Assembly: GCA_046296435.1 (NCBI GenBank)
Contig: JBKBLI010000011.1
Span: forward strand, 1 to 64,000
DNA length: 64,000 bases
Direction of reading: 5' to 3'
Origin: M3007 sp046296435
GTDB taxonomy: Bacteria; Bacteroidota; Bacteroidia; Chitinophagales; Saprospiraceae
The notes under the pieces are model-generated. The model searched no databases and was not told the DNA's origin. It worked only from the letters and a program-made list of their open reading frames with translations. This document shows, piece by piece, positions 8,615-17,354 of the stretch. Each line of letters opens with the position of its first letter. Position 1 is the first letter of the stretch. A program made the position numbers and the translations under genes.

Positions 8615-9265
8615 ATGCGAAACAAAGTCAAAACCAGCGGCCGCGCTCAACTTTTTCAGAATAAATGGCTGGAAAAGCTGACTTTTACTTCACCTCTTGA
8701 GTCTTCCATCACTTCGTGGAGCATTTCGGCAATTTGCGTATGGGCGGGTCTGTCCCTGTGGCCGCATATCGGAACTGAGCAGGTCGTCGCATGGGTGGCG
8801 ATCGGATTGCTCAGTTGGAGTCTGGCCGAATACCTCTTGCACCGTTATCTCTTTCATCTACCGGATACGGCCTTCAAAGGCAGCAAGCGCCTGACGTACA
8901 TTATCCACGGCGTGCATCACGAGTATCCCAACGATGCGGCGCGCACGCTCATGCCCTTTGTCCCCAAACTCTTGATTTCGGTGGTATTTTTCGGGATATT
9001 CCTTCTTATCTTCGGATCGAAAGGACCGTTTTTTTCGGCCGGATTCCTGTTGGGCTACTATTTCTATTCGATGATGCACTACGCCATCCATCGTTACAAG
9101 GCGCCTGCATGGCTCAAGGGGCTTTGGACGCACCACCATTTGCACCACCATTTGCACGAAGATAAGGCGTTTGGGGTATCTTCCACCTTGTGGGATCGCA
9201 TTTTCAATACCATGCCGCCCAAATATGCCAACGGCAAAGGCAGGGAAGTCAGCGCGGATGCTTAG
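8615..9265 (+). CDS. Sterol desaturase/fatty acid hydroxylase superfamily protein
   Basis: Di-iron integral membrane oxygenase of the fatty acid hydroxylase superfamily (216 aa). The histidine clusters are complete: HRYLFH, HGVHHEYPND, HYAIHRY and WTHHHLHHHLHEDKAFGVSS. Two pairs of hydrophobic helices flank them (near residues 29-68 and 109-150). The pattern resembles fatty acid 2-hydroxylases, which modify sphingolipid or ceramide acyl chains; Saprospirales-type bacteria can contain such lipids, but the substrate is inference. It is convergent with the next gene, with only 13 bases between the stops. Confidence 0.88.
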   Translation: MRNKVKTSGRAQLFQNKWLEKLTFTSPLESSITSWSISAICVWAGLSLWPHIGTEQVVAWVAIGLLSWSLAEYLLHRYLFHLPDTAFKGSKRLTYIIHGVHHEYPNDAARTLMPFVPKLLISVVFFGIFLLIFGSKGPFFSAGFLLGYYFYSMMHYAIHRYKAPAWLKGLWTHHHLHHHLHEDKAFGVSSTLWDRIFNTMPPKYANGKGREVSADA

Positions 9266-9278
9266 TGGGCGCCGCCGA

Positions 9279-12026
9279 TCAGCGTATTACCTCGATGTAG
9301 CCTTTCAGCGGCTCGTCTCTGAGCACGACGCCCGTCACCCGCCGCTCAAACACCTTGCAAACGTAGAAGTACGTACCGTCGGAAACAGGACTGCCGTTCA
9401 TGGATGTGCCGTCCCAAAGAATGGCGGGATCACTGGTCGTAAACACCAGATTGCCCCATCGGTTGAATACCTGCAACTCTATTCGCTCCACAAAGCGCCA
9501 ACCCGGGAAAGGGCGATAAGTGTCGTTAGCCCCATCGCCATTGGGCGTAAAAACATTAGGCAACACGTACACAGGGCAATTGTCCACGCAAATACGGTTG
9601 GTGAAGGGGCTGGAGTTGCCTACCGAATCCACGGCCGAAATCGCGTAACAACCCGCCAACCCCTCCTCTAACTTGTGCGAAAAACGGGTGTTGGAAGCGC
9701 CCGAAATGGCGGCAATCAGGTTCAGAGGCATTTCCGGGTCGGGCGCATACCAAATGTTGTACGATAACACATCGTCGGTATCCGGACAATCTAAATTTGG
9801 ATTGTTCCAAAGTAACTCGTTGACGTAAGGGGGGCCCTCCGCGTATTCTTCTGGGTGGGTACACACGTTGCGCACCTCAAGCAAGGGGGCGCAGGGCGGC
9901 ACGTCGTCAATAGGCGTACCGCAAGCGATCTGGGAGTCATTGAGCAACGGGTCGGGTAAATTGTCCACGTTGTAACTGCCCACGCTCCGCACGTAATAGC
10001 AATAAGACTTGCCGTTGATGAGTTGGCGGTCTTCAAAGCGCCTGTTTGTTACCGAAGCGATAGAGTCAAAATCGCCGCTCAGGTCGTTTTGGCGGAATAC
10101 GATATACCGCTTATTGTTCCACGGGACGTTTTCGGTCCAAGTGAGGATATTTGCATTATCTGTAGGCGCAACGCTCAGAAAAACCGAACTGGCCGGATTG
10201 GTAACGCCCAAAGGGGCCGCGCCGGAACCGGCGTAAAACTCAATAGCATAACTGTATGCCTGCGTTTCGGTATTCAGGTTCTGGTCGGTAAACAGCAAGG
10301 TATTGGCCTGCCAAAAAGTATTGCTAACAAAAGAAGCGCCCGGAATCTGCTGCAAACCTGCGCCCCCCTGCCCCGGACTGCGCAACAATTGATATCGATA
10401 GGGGCCAGGATTAACCAGCGTATCCAGGTCGTCGGCCAGGGGCTTGGTCCACTCTACCCGGATTTGGCCGTCGGTCAGGTCCGTCTGCTCGACGCTCACG
10501 TGCGTAATGATCGGGATATCGCGCTTGAGTTGGACGCAGGCTTCGTTGGAGGGCAAACTCTCTACCAAATTGTAGCGATACCCTCCCAACGAAAGTTGTG
10601 CAAAAATGGCGAGCACCCGATAGCAATATGTACGGCCCCGCTCTACGTTGCGATCGACAAAAATGTAGCGCCCGTCTTTTTCTTCAAGCGTAATAAATGT
10701 CAGTCGGGTATAACCCTTGCCGGCCAGTCCGGGGCTACAAGTATCGATCGGAAAATCATTGGAACCTTCGCGGCGCCACACGGAGAATCCATAGAAATAA
10801 TCGTCGCGCGCATCCTCGCAGACGTAAGGTTTCTCCCAGGTCACCACGATTTCGCCCAGGGCGCTTTCGGCGGTCACGTCCTCCGGCGGCGGACCAACCA
10901 CCCGAATTAGCACAGTGCTCAGATCAGCCAATTGAGGCGTGGCGGCATTGACGGAGTCCACAGCCTTGAACACAACCGAATAAGGCTGTCCGAAAATGTG
11001 TTCGCAGGTGGTCTGCCACCTAAATTTGCCGGAGACGACCGGCGGTTGGGCAGAGGATGGCGCTGTGAAAGTAGCCGGGCTGTATTTGGTATTGAATGGG
11101 CCGCCCAAAGCGCTCAGGCGCACCAGTTGCCCCGGATCAGGATCGGTCCCGCGGACGTCAAACTCGAGCAATTCTTCGGCAACAACACAATACTGATTCT
11201 GGTCTGTTAGCACAACGGGCGGATTATTCTGACAGGCCGTCACCAGGATTTGCATATCGCGAATCGTGGTATCGATCGGCACGCCGTTGCGCCAGGATAT
11301 GATCACAAAAGCGAGATTGTACTCGCCTACGGCTTGAGGGCTATTCCAAACAATATCGCCGGTCACCTCGTTGATCTGGAGCAGGTTGTTGGCCCCGGGC
11401 GCTATCTGATTGGGGAAACTGTAATTGGGCACCGGAGAATTGAGAGACTGCAGCGGTACGACAAAACGATAGGAGAGGCTGTCGCCGTCCGGATCAAAAG
11501 CATTGGGATTGTGCTTAAAAACGCGGCCCGTGCAAGCCACATCGACCGGCGGCTGGAGTAAGAATGGCGTGGTGTTGAAGCCCCCAAACTGCGGATCCTG
11601 AAATTGATAGATTGTCTCGATGTGAAAAGGAACGTTGTCAGATGAGGGCGGGTTGACGTTCACAATGCCGCCGTTGCGGTTCGGGTCGGTCATGAAAATG
11701 CGGTAACGCGCCGGGCCTGCGTACGTATGGGTTGTGATGTATTCATTGTATTTGATGTCGTTGGGCAAGGCCAAGCCTTTGTTATTCGGGCCGTTGGAGC
11801 GCAGCACCATTTTGCAATTACCGTCGCCAAGGCATAGTAAGAGCGAGTCGCGATCGGCGTTGATACTGCTTGTTTTGGTCCAGGTGATGATTGTAATGCG
11901 TACAGTAAGCGGCCCGATTTGCTGCACATGAATTTCACCTGCGCGGTTGTGCGTGGCCCATAAGAACGAAGGCGCAACAAAAAAAGACCCAAGTAACAGA
12001 CAAAACTGTAGTATTTTGTTATTCAT
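9279..12026 (-). CDS. T9SS-secreted protein with gliding-motility-type C-terminal domain (915 aa)
   Basis: Large exported surface or extracellular protein. It has a signal peptide (FCLLLGSFFVAPSFLWA), then repeated beta-sandwich, fibronectin III-like segments (for example GEIVVTWEKPYVCED, GQIRVEWTKPLADD, NANILTWTENVPWNN), and ends in a type B T9SS sorting domain: PNVFTPNGDGANDTYRP, IELQVFNRWGNLVF, DGTYFYVCKVF, LKGYIEVIR. The type B domain marks it for type IX secretion; such proteins are often adhesins or gliding-associated. No catalytic domain is visible. The start ATG 12026 is followed at once by the signal peptide. Confidence 0.92.
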   Translation of the reverse strand: MNNKILQFCLLLGSFFVAPSFLWATHNRAGEIHVQQIGPLTVRITIITWTKTSSINADRDSLLLCLGDGNCKMVLRSNGPNNKGLALPNDIKYNEYITTHTYAGPARYRIFMTDPNRNGGIVNVNPPSSDNVPFHIETIYQFQDPQFGGFNTTPFLLQPPVDVACTGRVFKHNPNAFDPDGDSLSYRFVVPLQSLNSPVPNYSFPNQIAPGANNLLQINEVTGDIVWNSPQAVGEYNLAFVIISWRNGVPIDTTIRDMQILVTACQNNPPVVLTDQNQYCVVAEELLEFDVRGTDPDPGQLVRLSALGGPFNTKYSPATFTAPSSAQPPVVSGKFRWQTTCEHIFGQPYSVVFKAVDSVNAATPQLADLSTVLIRVVGPPPEDVTAESALGEIVVTWEKPYVCEDARDDYFYGFSVWRREGSNDFPIDTCSPGLAGKGYTRLTFITLEEKDGRYIFVDRNVERGRTYCYRVLAIFAQLSLGGYRYNLVESLPSNEACVQLKRDIPIITHVSVEQTDLTDGQIRVEWTKPLADDLDTLVNPGPYRYQLLRSPGQGGAGLQQIPGASFVSNTFWQANTLLFTDQNLNTETQAYSYAIEFYAGSGAAPLGVTNPASSVFLSVAPTDNANILTWTENVPWNNKRYIVFRQNDLSGDFDSIASVTNRRFEDRQLINGKSYCYYVRSVGSYNVDNLPDPLLNDSQIACGTPIDDVPPCAPLLEVRNVCTHPEEYAEGPPYVNELLWNNPNLDCPDTDDVLSYNIWYAPDPEMPLNLIAAISGASNTRFSHKLEEGLAGCYAISAVDSVGNSSPFTNRICVDNCPVYVLPNVFTPNGDGANDTYRPFPGWRFVERIELQVFNRWGNLVFTTSDPAILWDGTSMNGSPVSDGTYFYVCKVFERRVTGVVLRDEPLKGYIEVIR

Positions 12027-12039
12027 TGCCGGGAAGAAC

Positions 12040-12055
12040 GCGTTTGGTCAAACGC
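12040..12055. repeat. Short inverted repeat upstream of the T9SS protein gene
   Basis: GCGTTTG and CAAACGC are separated by two bases. The repeat ends 14 bases before the start codon at 12026, in the divergent promoter region shared with the DUF4286 gene. It could be an operator or a leader hairpin; nothing else supports it. Confidence 0.3.
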
Positions 12056-12134
12056 AATGATATCATTTGAACGCAAAACGTCTTCAGGTGTTGGGGATAA
12101 GCGACAAAAAAAAGCCGCTTCGCTTGTTTTGTCT

Positions 12135-12142
12135 TATTTTTG
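12135..12142 (+). promoter_or_regulatory. -7 element (TATTTTTG) for the DUF4286 gene
   Basis: An exact TAnnTTTG match 23 bases before ATG 12166. It supports that start over the in-frame ATG at 12067, which lies upstream of it. Confidence 0.5.
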
Positions 12143-12165
12143 CGCCAAAAACGCACAGTTTTTAC

Positions 12166-12489
12166 ATGCTCCTGTACAACGTTACCGTGACGATCGACCG
12201 CGAATGGGGAAACGACTGGCTCCGGTGGATGAAAGAAACCCATATACCGGACGTCATGTCCACCGGAATGTTTGTCTCCTACAGGCTCAGTCGATTATTG
12301 CATCACGAGCACGACGAAAGCGAGATATACTCCGTGCAATATCTCTGCCGCAGCATGGCCGATCTGATGCGCTACAATCAAGAATTTGCCCCTGAACTCC
12401 AAAAAGCCCATCAGACGCGGTACGAGGGACGTTTCGTCGCATTTCGCACCCTGATGGAGGTAGAAGACCACAACGAACGCATAGATTAG
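12166..12489 (+). CDS. DUF4286 family protein
   Basis: A 107-residue cytoplasmic protein whose pattern MLLYNVTVTIDREWGNDW, then HIPDVMSTGMFVSYRLSRLL, YSVQYLCRSMADLMRY and FRTLMEVE is typical of DUF4286, a ferredoxin-like-fold family widespread in Bacteroidota with no known function. The start is set by the adjacent promoter element. It is divergent from the large T9SS gene, and no partner gene suggests a role. Confidence 0.85.
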   Translation: MLLYNVTVTIDREWGNDWLRWMKETHIPDVMSTGMFVSYRLSRLLHHEHDESEIYSVQYLCRSMADLMRYNQEFAPELQKAHQTRYEGRFVAFRTLMEVEDHNERID

Positions 12490-12987
12490 CGCCAGGCGTC
12501 CGCGCTTGCGCCGTTGCTCTTTCGCGCCTCCCCCCAAGTTCATTGACCATCTCTGTCACGCCTGAAAGGGAACAAGCCATTCGCTCAGCCATTGGGTTCT
12601 CATTTTTTCGAAAAAAAGAACTGAACGCAAGCTCCAGACATGTCTGGCGCCTGTGGTCTGCGTGCGCGCTAATCCCTCGCCTCTTTTGTCCGCTGCTGAC
12701 CGCTCATGGTTCAGCAAAAATTGCAAGGCGCGCTCAATCGCCCTTTATTTGCGCTGTTTTGTGCGTTTTTCCAGAACGGCACGATTGTTGTTCTTTCTCA
12801 TTCGTATAGTAGTAAAAGTCCGATGCGCGCTTTAGCCACTCCCAAAATCAGCCTCCGGACCGGTCAACGCAAGCGCCCGAAGACAGAAGGTCAGGCCTGC
12901 GGGCGACGCCGATTCTGATGTGCATGCCGCCGGATTTTTTCGAATAATATAAACTCAAACCGATTTCTTTACGCCAACAACACGATT
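12490..12987. other. Intergenic region without a supported gene
   Basis: About 500 bases with several short overlapping reading frames, none of which resembles a family. It contains one T6-CG-A7 tract (12603-12617). I cannot pick out a clear promoter for the large gene that follows. Confidence 0.6.
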
Positions 12988-15900
12988 ATGAAGAAAATGT
13001 ACGCAGCCTTTTTCGCATTAGCGTTTACAGGCATTTGCGCATGGGCTGAATGGCCGTTCCTTTCCAACCCTCAGTCCGGCGAACCGCCCGCCGCTCAAAG
13101 CAATGCGCCGCTAACCCCAGCTAACATTACCATCACCTGCGCCCCACTGACGGTACCTTGCCTTTTGAACGATTTCACGCCCGATACACTTTTTCAAAAA
13201 TACGGCCTTAGCGCTTCGTTTCCGACCACAGCCGGGGGATCAGGATCGCTGATTCTCAGCTATCAGGATAGTTATCAGGAATTGGATTGTCAGGATGTGG
13301 TCAACGGGATTCCTAATCTGGCCGCCCACATCAGCCGCACCTGGACGGCAGTCGATAGCGACGGCGCCACGGCATCCTGCACCCAAGACATCTACATACG
13401 CCGTATCGCGTTGGACGAACTTCAATGGATAGACTCCCTTAACGAAAGTTGTCTCATCAACTTCGTGGACATTATGACGCCCCCCTTTATCGTTTTTCAG
13501 AACGTACGCCTCGAACTCCACCCGGGCAATAATGTCTGCTCCCTGAACGCCATGGCAGTAGATAACTTAATCCCCGGCCCCTGCGACGGGTCGCTGGTTG
13601 TTTCGCGGGTTTGGACGATTGAGGACGCCTGCGCGCCGTTCAACCCTGATCCGAACTACACGGGGCAACTCATATTCTCACAATATATCCTGCTGGAAGA
13701 CAAAGATGGGCCACAGTTCGCCTGCCCTCAAAGCGCTACGCTGATCATCCCGGATTCAGCCTGCGCATACAACCTGACTTTTGATCCGGTCACCGTGAGC
13801 AGCAACTGCTCCAGCATCGACTCTTTCGTCGTACAACTCAGCGGCGGCCCCCAGCCCCTGCGCTACAAAGCCGTACTCGATCCCATCTTACCCCCGATTG
13901 AAGTATTGGCCTTGCCCGGAACCCAAGCCCTTGCCACAGGCAACTATACAGTGACCTACACCGCTTTTGACAATTGCGGCATGACCTCTTCGTGCTCGTT
14001 CAATCTTGTGGCATACGACACCATTCGCCCGCAGATCCAGTTCAACGCTTTTACCGACTCTATACCGGTAAGCCTGGTTCAGGTCCCCGCTCAACTGTTC
14101 GATAATGGATCTTCAGATCACTGCGGGACCAAAATCTTTTTCAAAGCGCGGCGTAAGCATCCAACCCTATGCCAGAACACCTTTTTTTTCCACGACTTCA
14201 TCCGAATATGCTGCGAGGATGCGGGCGATACGCTGGATATCGAATTCAGAATCTACGACCGGCCGCTACCCCCTGGCCCCGTCAAGCCCGATACCCTTTT
14301 AGCCCACGCCCGCACGGCCACCGGCCGGATGGCGCTCTTTGACTTAGAAGCGCCATTTTGCACGCCGGCGCCGGATATCGCCGTCAGTTGTGCAAAATTC
14401 GACGCTACGCTGGCCGGCTACCCACTTGGCGTCTATGGCGACAACTGCTGCTTAGACTCCTCCCTGACCTACCTGAACAACATCGGCGTGAGCGGAAGCG
14501 CAGATTACACCGCTTTCGACTCGATATGCAATCAGGGCGTCATCACGCGATCTTACGCCGTGCGCGACTGCCACGGCAATCAGACCCTGTGTTCTGACCG
14601 CATCGTAGTGGTCAACACGAATGATTACTACTTGCGCTTCCCGAGCGATACATTGGTCTATTCTTGCCAGGATTCGCTGTACTCCGGCGATATCGCCTTC
14701 GGCAATGCGGCATGTCAGCAGTTTGCCATCAGCTACGCCGATACCCGCGACACTGCGCTCTACCCCGACCAAAGCCGGCTCATCAGACGCCTATGGACCG
14801 TGCGCAACGAATGCCGATATGATCCGGACATCCCCTGCATCCAAGTGCCCAACCCTGATACGCTGCCAGGCTTGCCGAGTATCCTGACAGGCCCAACGCT
14901 GGCCCCCGACAGCGCGGCGGCGCCTTGGCAGCCCAGCGTGCTGTTTGCAGCGCCGGGCGACACCGCCGCCACAGCTTACAGTCAATACTGGAGCGATACC
15001 GCCAACTGCTATCAATACGAGCAATTGATTGTGGTACGCGATACTGTGCCGCCCGTTTTCTCGACCGCGTGCCCCATCCCGCTTCAGATTGTCTGCTTTT
15101 CGGATACCAACAATCCGCTCTTTTGGAATGATCCGCTCTTCAGAGATGTAGCGCACAACTTCGCCTCAAACCTCTGCGAGGGCGGCGCATCGCTCTCCAC
15201 GCGCGCTACCGATCTGTGCTCAGACGTGTCTTATGCGGCGATACTCTCGTTAGATCTCAACGGCGACGGCATAGCCGAGTCCCGTATCGATACGCGCAAC
15301 CTGCCGGCTCCGGGGACTATTCTGTTCGGCAACATCAACGGCGCCGGCCAAATTGCAACGATTGATTCCAGGGCCATTCCCGACGACGACAAAATCCAGC
15401 TTGCCATTGTCAGCGACGCCGACTCCGTTGTCTTGCAGTGGCGCGAAGGCTCGACATTCAACCCGCTTTTCCTGCCTGCAGGCAAGCACAACATTCGCTG
15501 GGTCGCAACAGACGAAGCCGGCAACAGCGCTTTTTGCGAACAAACCTTCGAACTCAAAGACTGCGCCGCTCCCGTCCCGCAATGTGTAGCCGGCGCAATA
15601 ATCGAATTGCCGGTTATTGGGCCATACACGCTCACAACCGACCAGTTGTACCAAAGCCTGTCAGACAACTGTACCCCCGATTCGCTGATACGCACCGGCG
15701 TACGCCGCTCAGGTATGGGTACGGGATTCCCCTTCAGCGCCAACAACCCCGCCGAGGGACAGCAGTCCATCCTTCTCTCCTGCGCCGATCTCGGTCCAGT
15801 GGCGGTAGAGTTGTGGGCTATCGACCGGGTCGATAATGCGGATTTTTGCGAAGTATCCATAATCGTCGGCGACCCTTTGGGCGCCTGCGATCCCAATAAC

Positions 15901-17121
15901 CCGATCGGCGGCTACGTGCGAACAGCCGACGGCAAAAACGTCGCGGAGGTGCTCGTGAGCGTCACCGACGCCGTACCCCCCGTACCCAATATGCCGAATC
16001 TAAACGCTATCACCGACGCCGACGGATTTTATTCGCTGGCCAATCTGCCGCCCCTGGTCTTGAACTCCAGTTTCAGGCTCACGCCTTATTACAACCTAAA
16101 TCACCTCAACGGGGTTACTACTTTTGACCTCGTGCTGATTAACAAACACATCCTGAGTCAGGAACTGCTCGTCGGCCCTTACAGGCTGATTTCCGCAGAT
16201 GCTAACAAGTCGGGAACCATCACAACTTTTGACATCGTCGAACTCCGCAAACTGATCCTCGGCATTTATTTGGAGTTGCCCAACGTCGCTTCATGGCGAT
16301 TTGTGCCGCAATCTTTTGTATTCGGCAACCCTGAAAACCCCTGGGACGGCAACTTCCCGCTGTTCAAGGAATTTATCGCAATCGAAACGCCCAATAACTT
16401 GCTAGACAACCTCGACTTCGTCGCCATCAAAGTCGGCGACGTAAACAACAGCGCGACGCCCCTCGCCGGCGAGCCATCCGACGAACGCGCAGTGAGTTGG
16501 GTATCGGCTCGCCTTACGCCCGACGCCCGCGACCAGAGCCGCGCACGCCTGCGATTGACGCCGCCCCCCGGGCTCAGCGCCTGGCAGGGCACGCTCGAAT
16601 GGCCCGAGGGCGTACAGTTGCTCCAGATCGCGCCCGGCGCCAGACAGACCCTGCAACATTTCGGCAGATTTGCCGACGCCCTCACCTGGGCCATCCACGA
16701 CTCCGAAGACGGTTTCGAACTCCTGCTACAAACCAATGATCCGATCCTTTGGGAGCAAATCCGCCTGAGCGACCGAATCACGCAGGCGCTGACATACGAT
16801 CATGCCGGCCGCGAGAGCCGCCCCATTTTGTTCTTCGAAAAAAAACACTCGTCGGCGTTTGAACTGCTGCCCCCCGCCCCTAATCCCTGGACGCAGACTG
16901 TCGCGCTGGGTTTTGTGCTAAGCCAGGCTGGCAGCGCCACGCTCAGGGTGAGCGATAAGCTCGGCCGCGAAGTCTGGCGCGAACGCCGCGATATCGGCGA
17001 AGGCGGTCCGCAAGCCTTTATCCTTGACGCAAGTAAGATCTCCCAACCCGGATTGTACTACTACAGCATAGAAACGGCCGAAGGCAGCGGCAGCGGCAGG
17101 TTTGTCCGAAGCAACCGATAG
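12988..17121 (+). CDS. Giant T9SS-secreted protein with dockerin-like calcium-binding segment (1377 aa)
   Basis: Exported protein with signal peptide MKKMYAAFFALAFTGICAWA. Most of its length is HYR/Ig-like beta domains rich in Cys and in the motifs FDNCG and DSAC. Near residues 970-1020 lies a carboxypeptidase-regulatory-like beta domain (GGYVRTADGKNVAEVLVSVT). At about residues 1040-1100 follow two dockerin-like repeats: VTTFDLVLINKHIL, and DANKSGTITTFDIVELRKLIL with the EF-hand-like Ca-binding loop D-N-S-T-D. The end is a type A T9SS sorting domain (PPAPNPW, then LRVSDKLGREVW and GLYYYSIET). It is probably a surface adhesin or matrix protein; no enzyme domain is visible. Confidence 0.9.
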   Translation: MKKMYAAFFALAFTGICAWAEWPFLSNPQSGEPPAAQSNAPLTPANITITCAPLTVPCLLNDFTPDTLFQKYGLSASFPTTAGGSGSLILSYQDSYQELDCQDVVNGIPNLAAHISRTWTAVDSDGATASCTQDIYIRRIALDELQWIDSLNESCLINFVDIMTPPFIVFQNVRLELHPGNNVCSLNAMAVDNLIPGPCDGSLVVSRVWTIEDACAPFNPDPNYTGQLIFSQYILLEDKDGPQFACPQSATLIIPDSACAYNLTFDPVTVSSNCSSIDSFVVQLSGGPQPLRYKAVLDPILPPIEVLALPGTQALATGNYTVTYTAFDNCGMTSSCSFNLVAYDTIRPQIQFNAFTDSIPVSLVQVPAQLFDNGSSDHCGTKIFFKARRKHPTLCQNTFFFHDFIRICCEDAGDTLDIEFRIYDRPLPPGPVKPDTLLAHARTATGRMALFDLEAPFCTPAPDIAVSCAKFDATLAGYPLGVYGDNCCLDSSLTYLNNIGVSGSADYTAFDSICNQGVITRSYAVRDCHGNQTLCSDRIVVVNTNDYYLRFPSDTLVYSCQDSLYSGDIAFGNAACQQFAISYADTRDTALYPDQSRLIRRLWTVRNECRYDPDIPCIQVPNPDTLPGLPSILTGPTLAPDSAAAPWQPSVLFAAPGDTAATAYSQYWSDTANCYQYEQLIVVRDTVPPVFSTACPIPLQIVCFSDTNNPLFWNDPLFRDVAHNFASNLCEGGASLSTRATDLCSDVSYAAILSLDLNGDGIAESRIDTRNLPAPGTILFGNINGAGQIATIDSRAIPDDDKIQLAIVSDADSVVLQWREGSTFNPLFLPAGKHNIRWVATDEAGNSAFCEQTFELKDCAAPVPQCVAGAIIELPVIGPYTLTTDQLYQSLSDNCTPDSLIRTGVRRSGMGTGFPFSANNPAEGQQSILLSCADLGPVAVELWAIDRVDNADFCEVSIIVGDPLGACDPNNPIGGYVRTADGKNVAEVLVSVTDAVPPVPNMPNLNAITDADGFYSLANLPPLVLNSSFRLTPYYNLNHLNGVTTFDLVLINKHILSQELLVGPYRLISADANKSGTITTFDIVELRKLILGIYLELPNVASWRFVPQSFVFGNPENPWDGNFPLFKEFIAIETPNNLLDNLDFVAIKVGDVNNSATPLAGEPSDERAVSWVSARLTPDARDQSRARLRLTPPPGLSAWQGTLEWPEGVQLLQIAPGARQTLQHFGRFADALTWAIHDSEDGFELLLQTNDPILWEQIRLSDRITQALTYDHAGRESRPILFFEKKHSSAFELLPPAPNPWTQTVALGFVLSQAGSATLRVSDKLGREVWRERRDIGEGGPQAFILDASKISQPGLYYYSIETAEGSGSGRFVRSNR

Positions 17122-17160
17122 GCGCCCCGGGATTGCCGTTTGTCCGGGAGACGCGCAACG

Positions 17161-17187
17161 CCGCTCTTTTTTTCAAAAAAAGAGCGG
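17161..17187. terminator. Perfect 27-bp palindrome, likely terminator
   Basis: The 13-base arms CCGCTCTTTTTTT and AAAAAAAGAGCGG surround a single C. The GC-plus-T-run structure could act as a terminator for the gene ending at 17121. It is also the best-formed copy of the dispersed T-tract/A-tract motif. Confidence 0.5.
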
Positions 17188-17221
17188 GCCAAAGCGCGGC
17201 CCCGGAAAGGCGACGTGTTTT

Positions 17222-17253
17222 TTGACGCGTATTCGCTTTTTTTCTTAACTTTG
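17222..17253 (+). promoter_or_regulatory. Promoter of ffh (TTG-N21-TAACTTTG)
   Basis: TTG at 17222-17224 and TAACTTTG at 17246-17253 match the Bacteroidetes -33/-7 pattern. The leader to ATG 17355 would be about 95-100 bases, with no riboswitch that I recognise. Confidence 0.6.
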
Positions 17254-17354
17254 CGCTCTCAAAATAAGCGCGCAAGCGATCCGAAATCAAGACCTGGCCT
17301 GCGGCCTTATACCGGCGCGACCTGGGTTTTCACCAAAAAAACACAAACAGCTAC

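Noticed and set aside
10023..10910. A 295-codon plus-strand frame inside the T9SS protein gene
   Set aside because: Antisense of a clear secreted protein with signal peptide and sorting domain.
12543..12918. Several overlapping small open frames in the 500-base intergenic region
   Set aside because: No promoter-linked start, no recognisable motif, and composition like neighbouring noncoding DNA.
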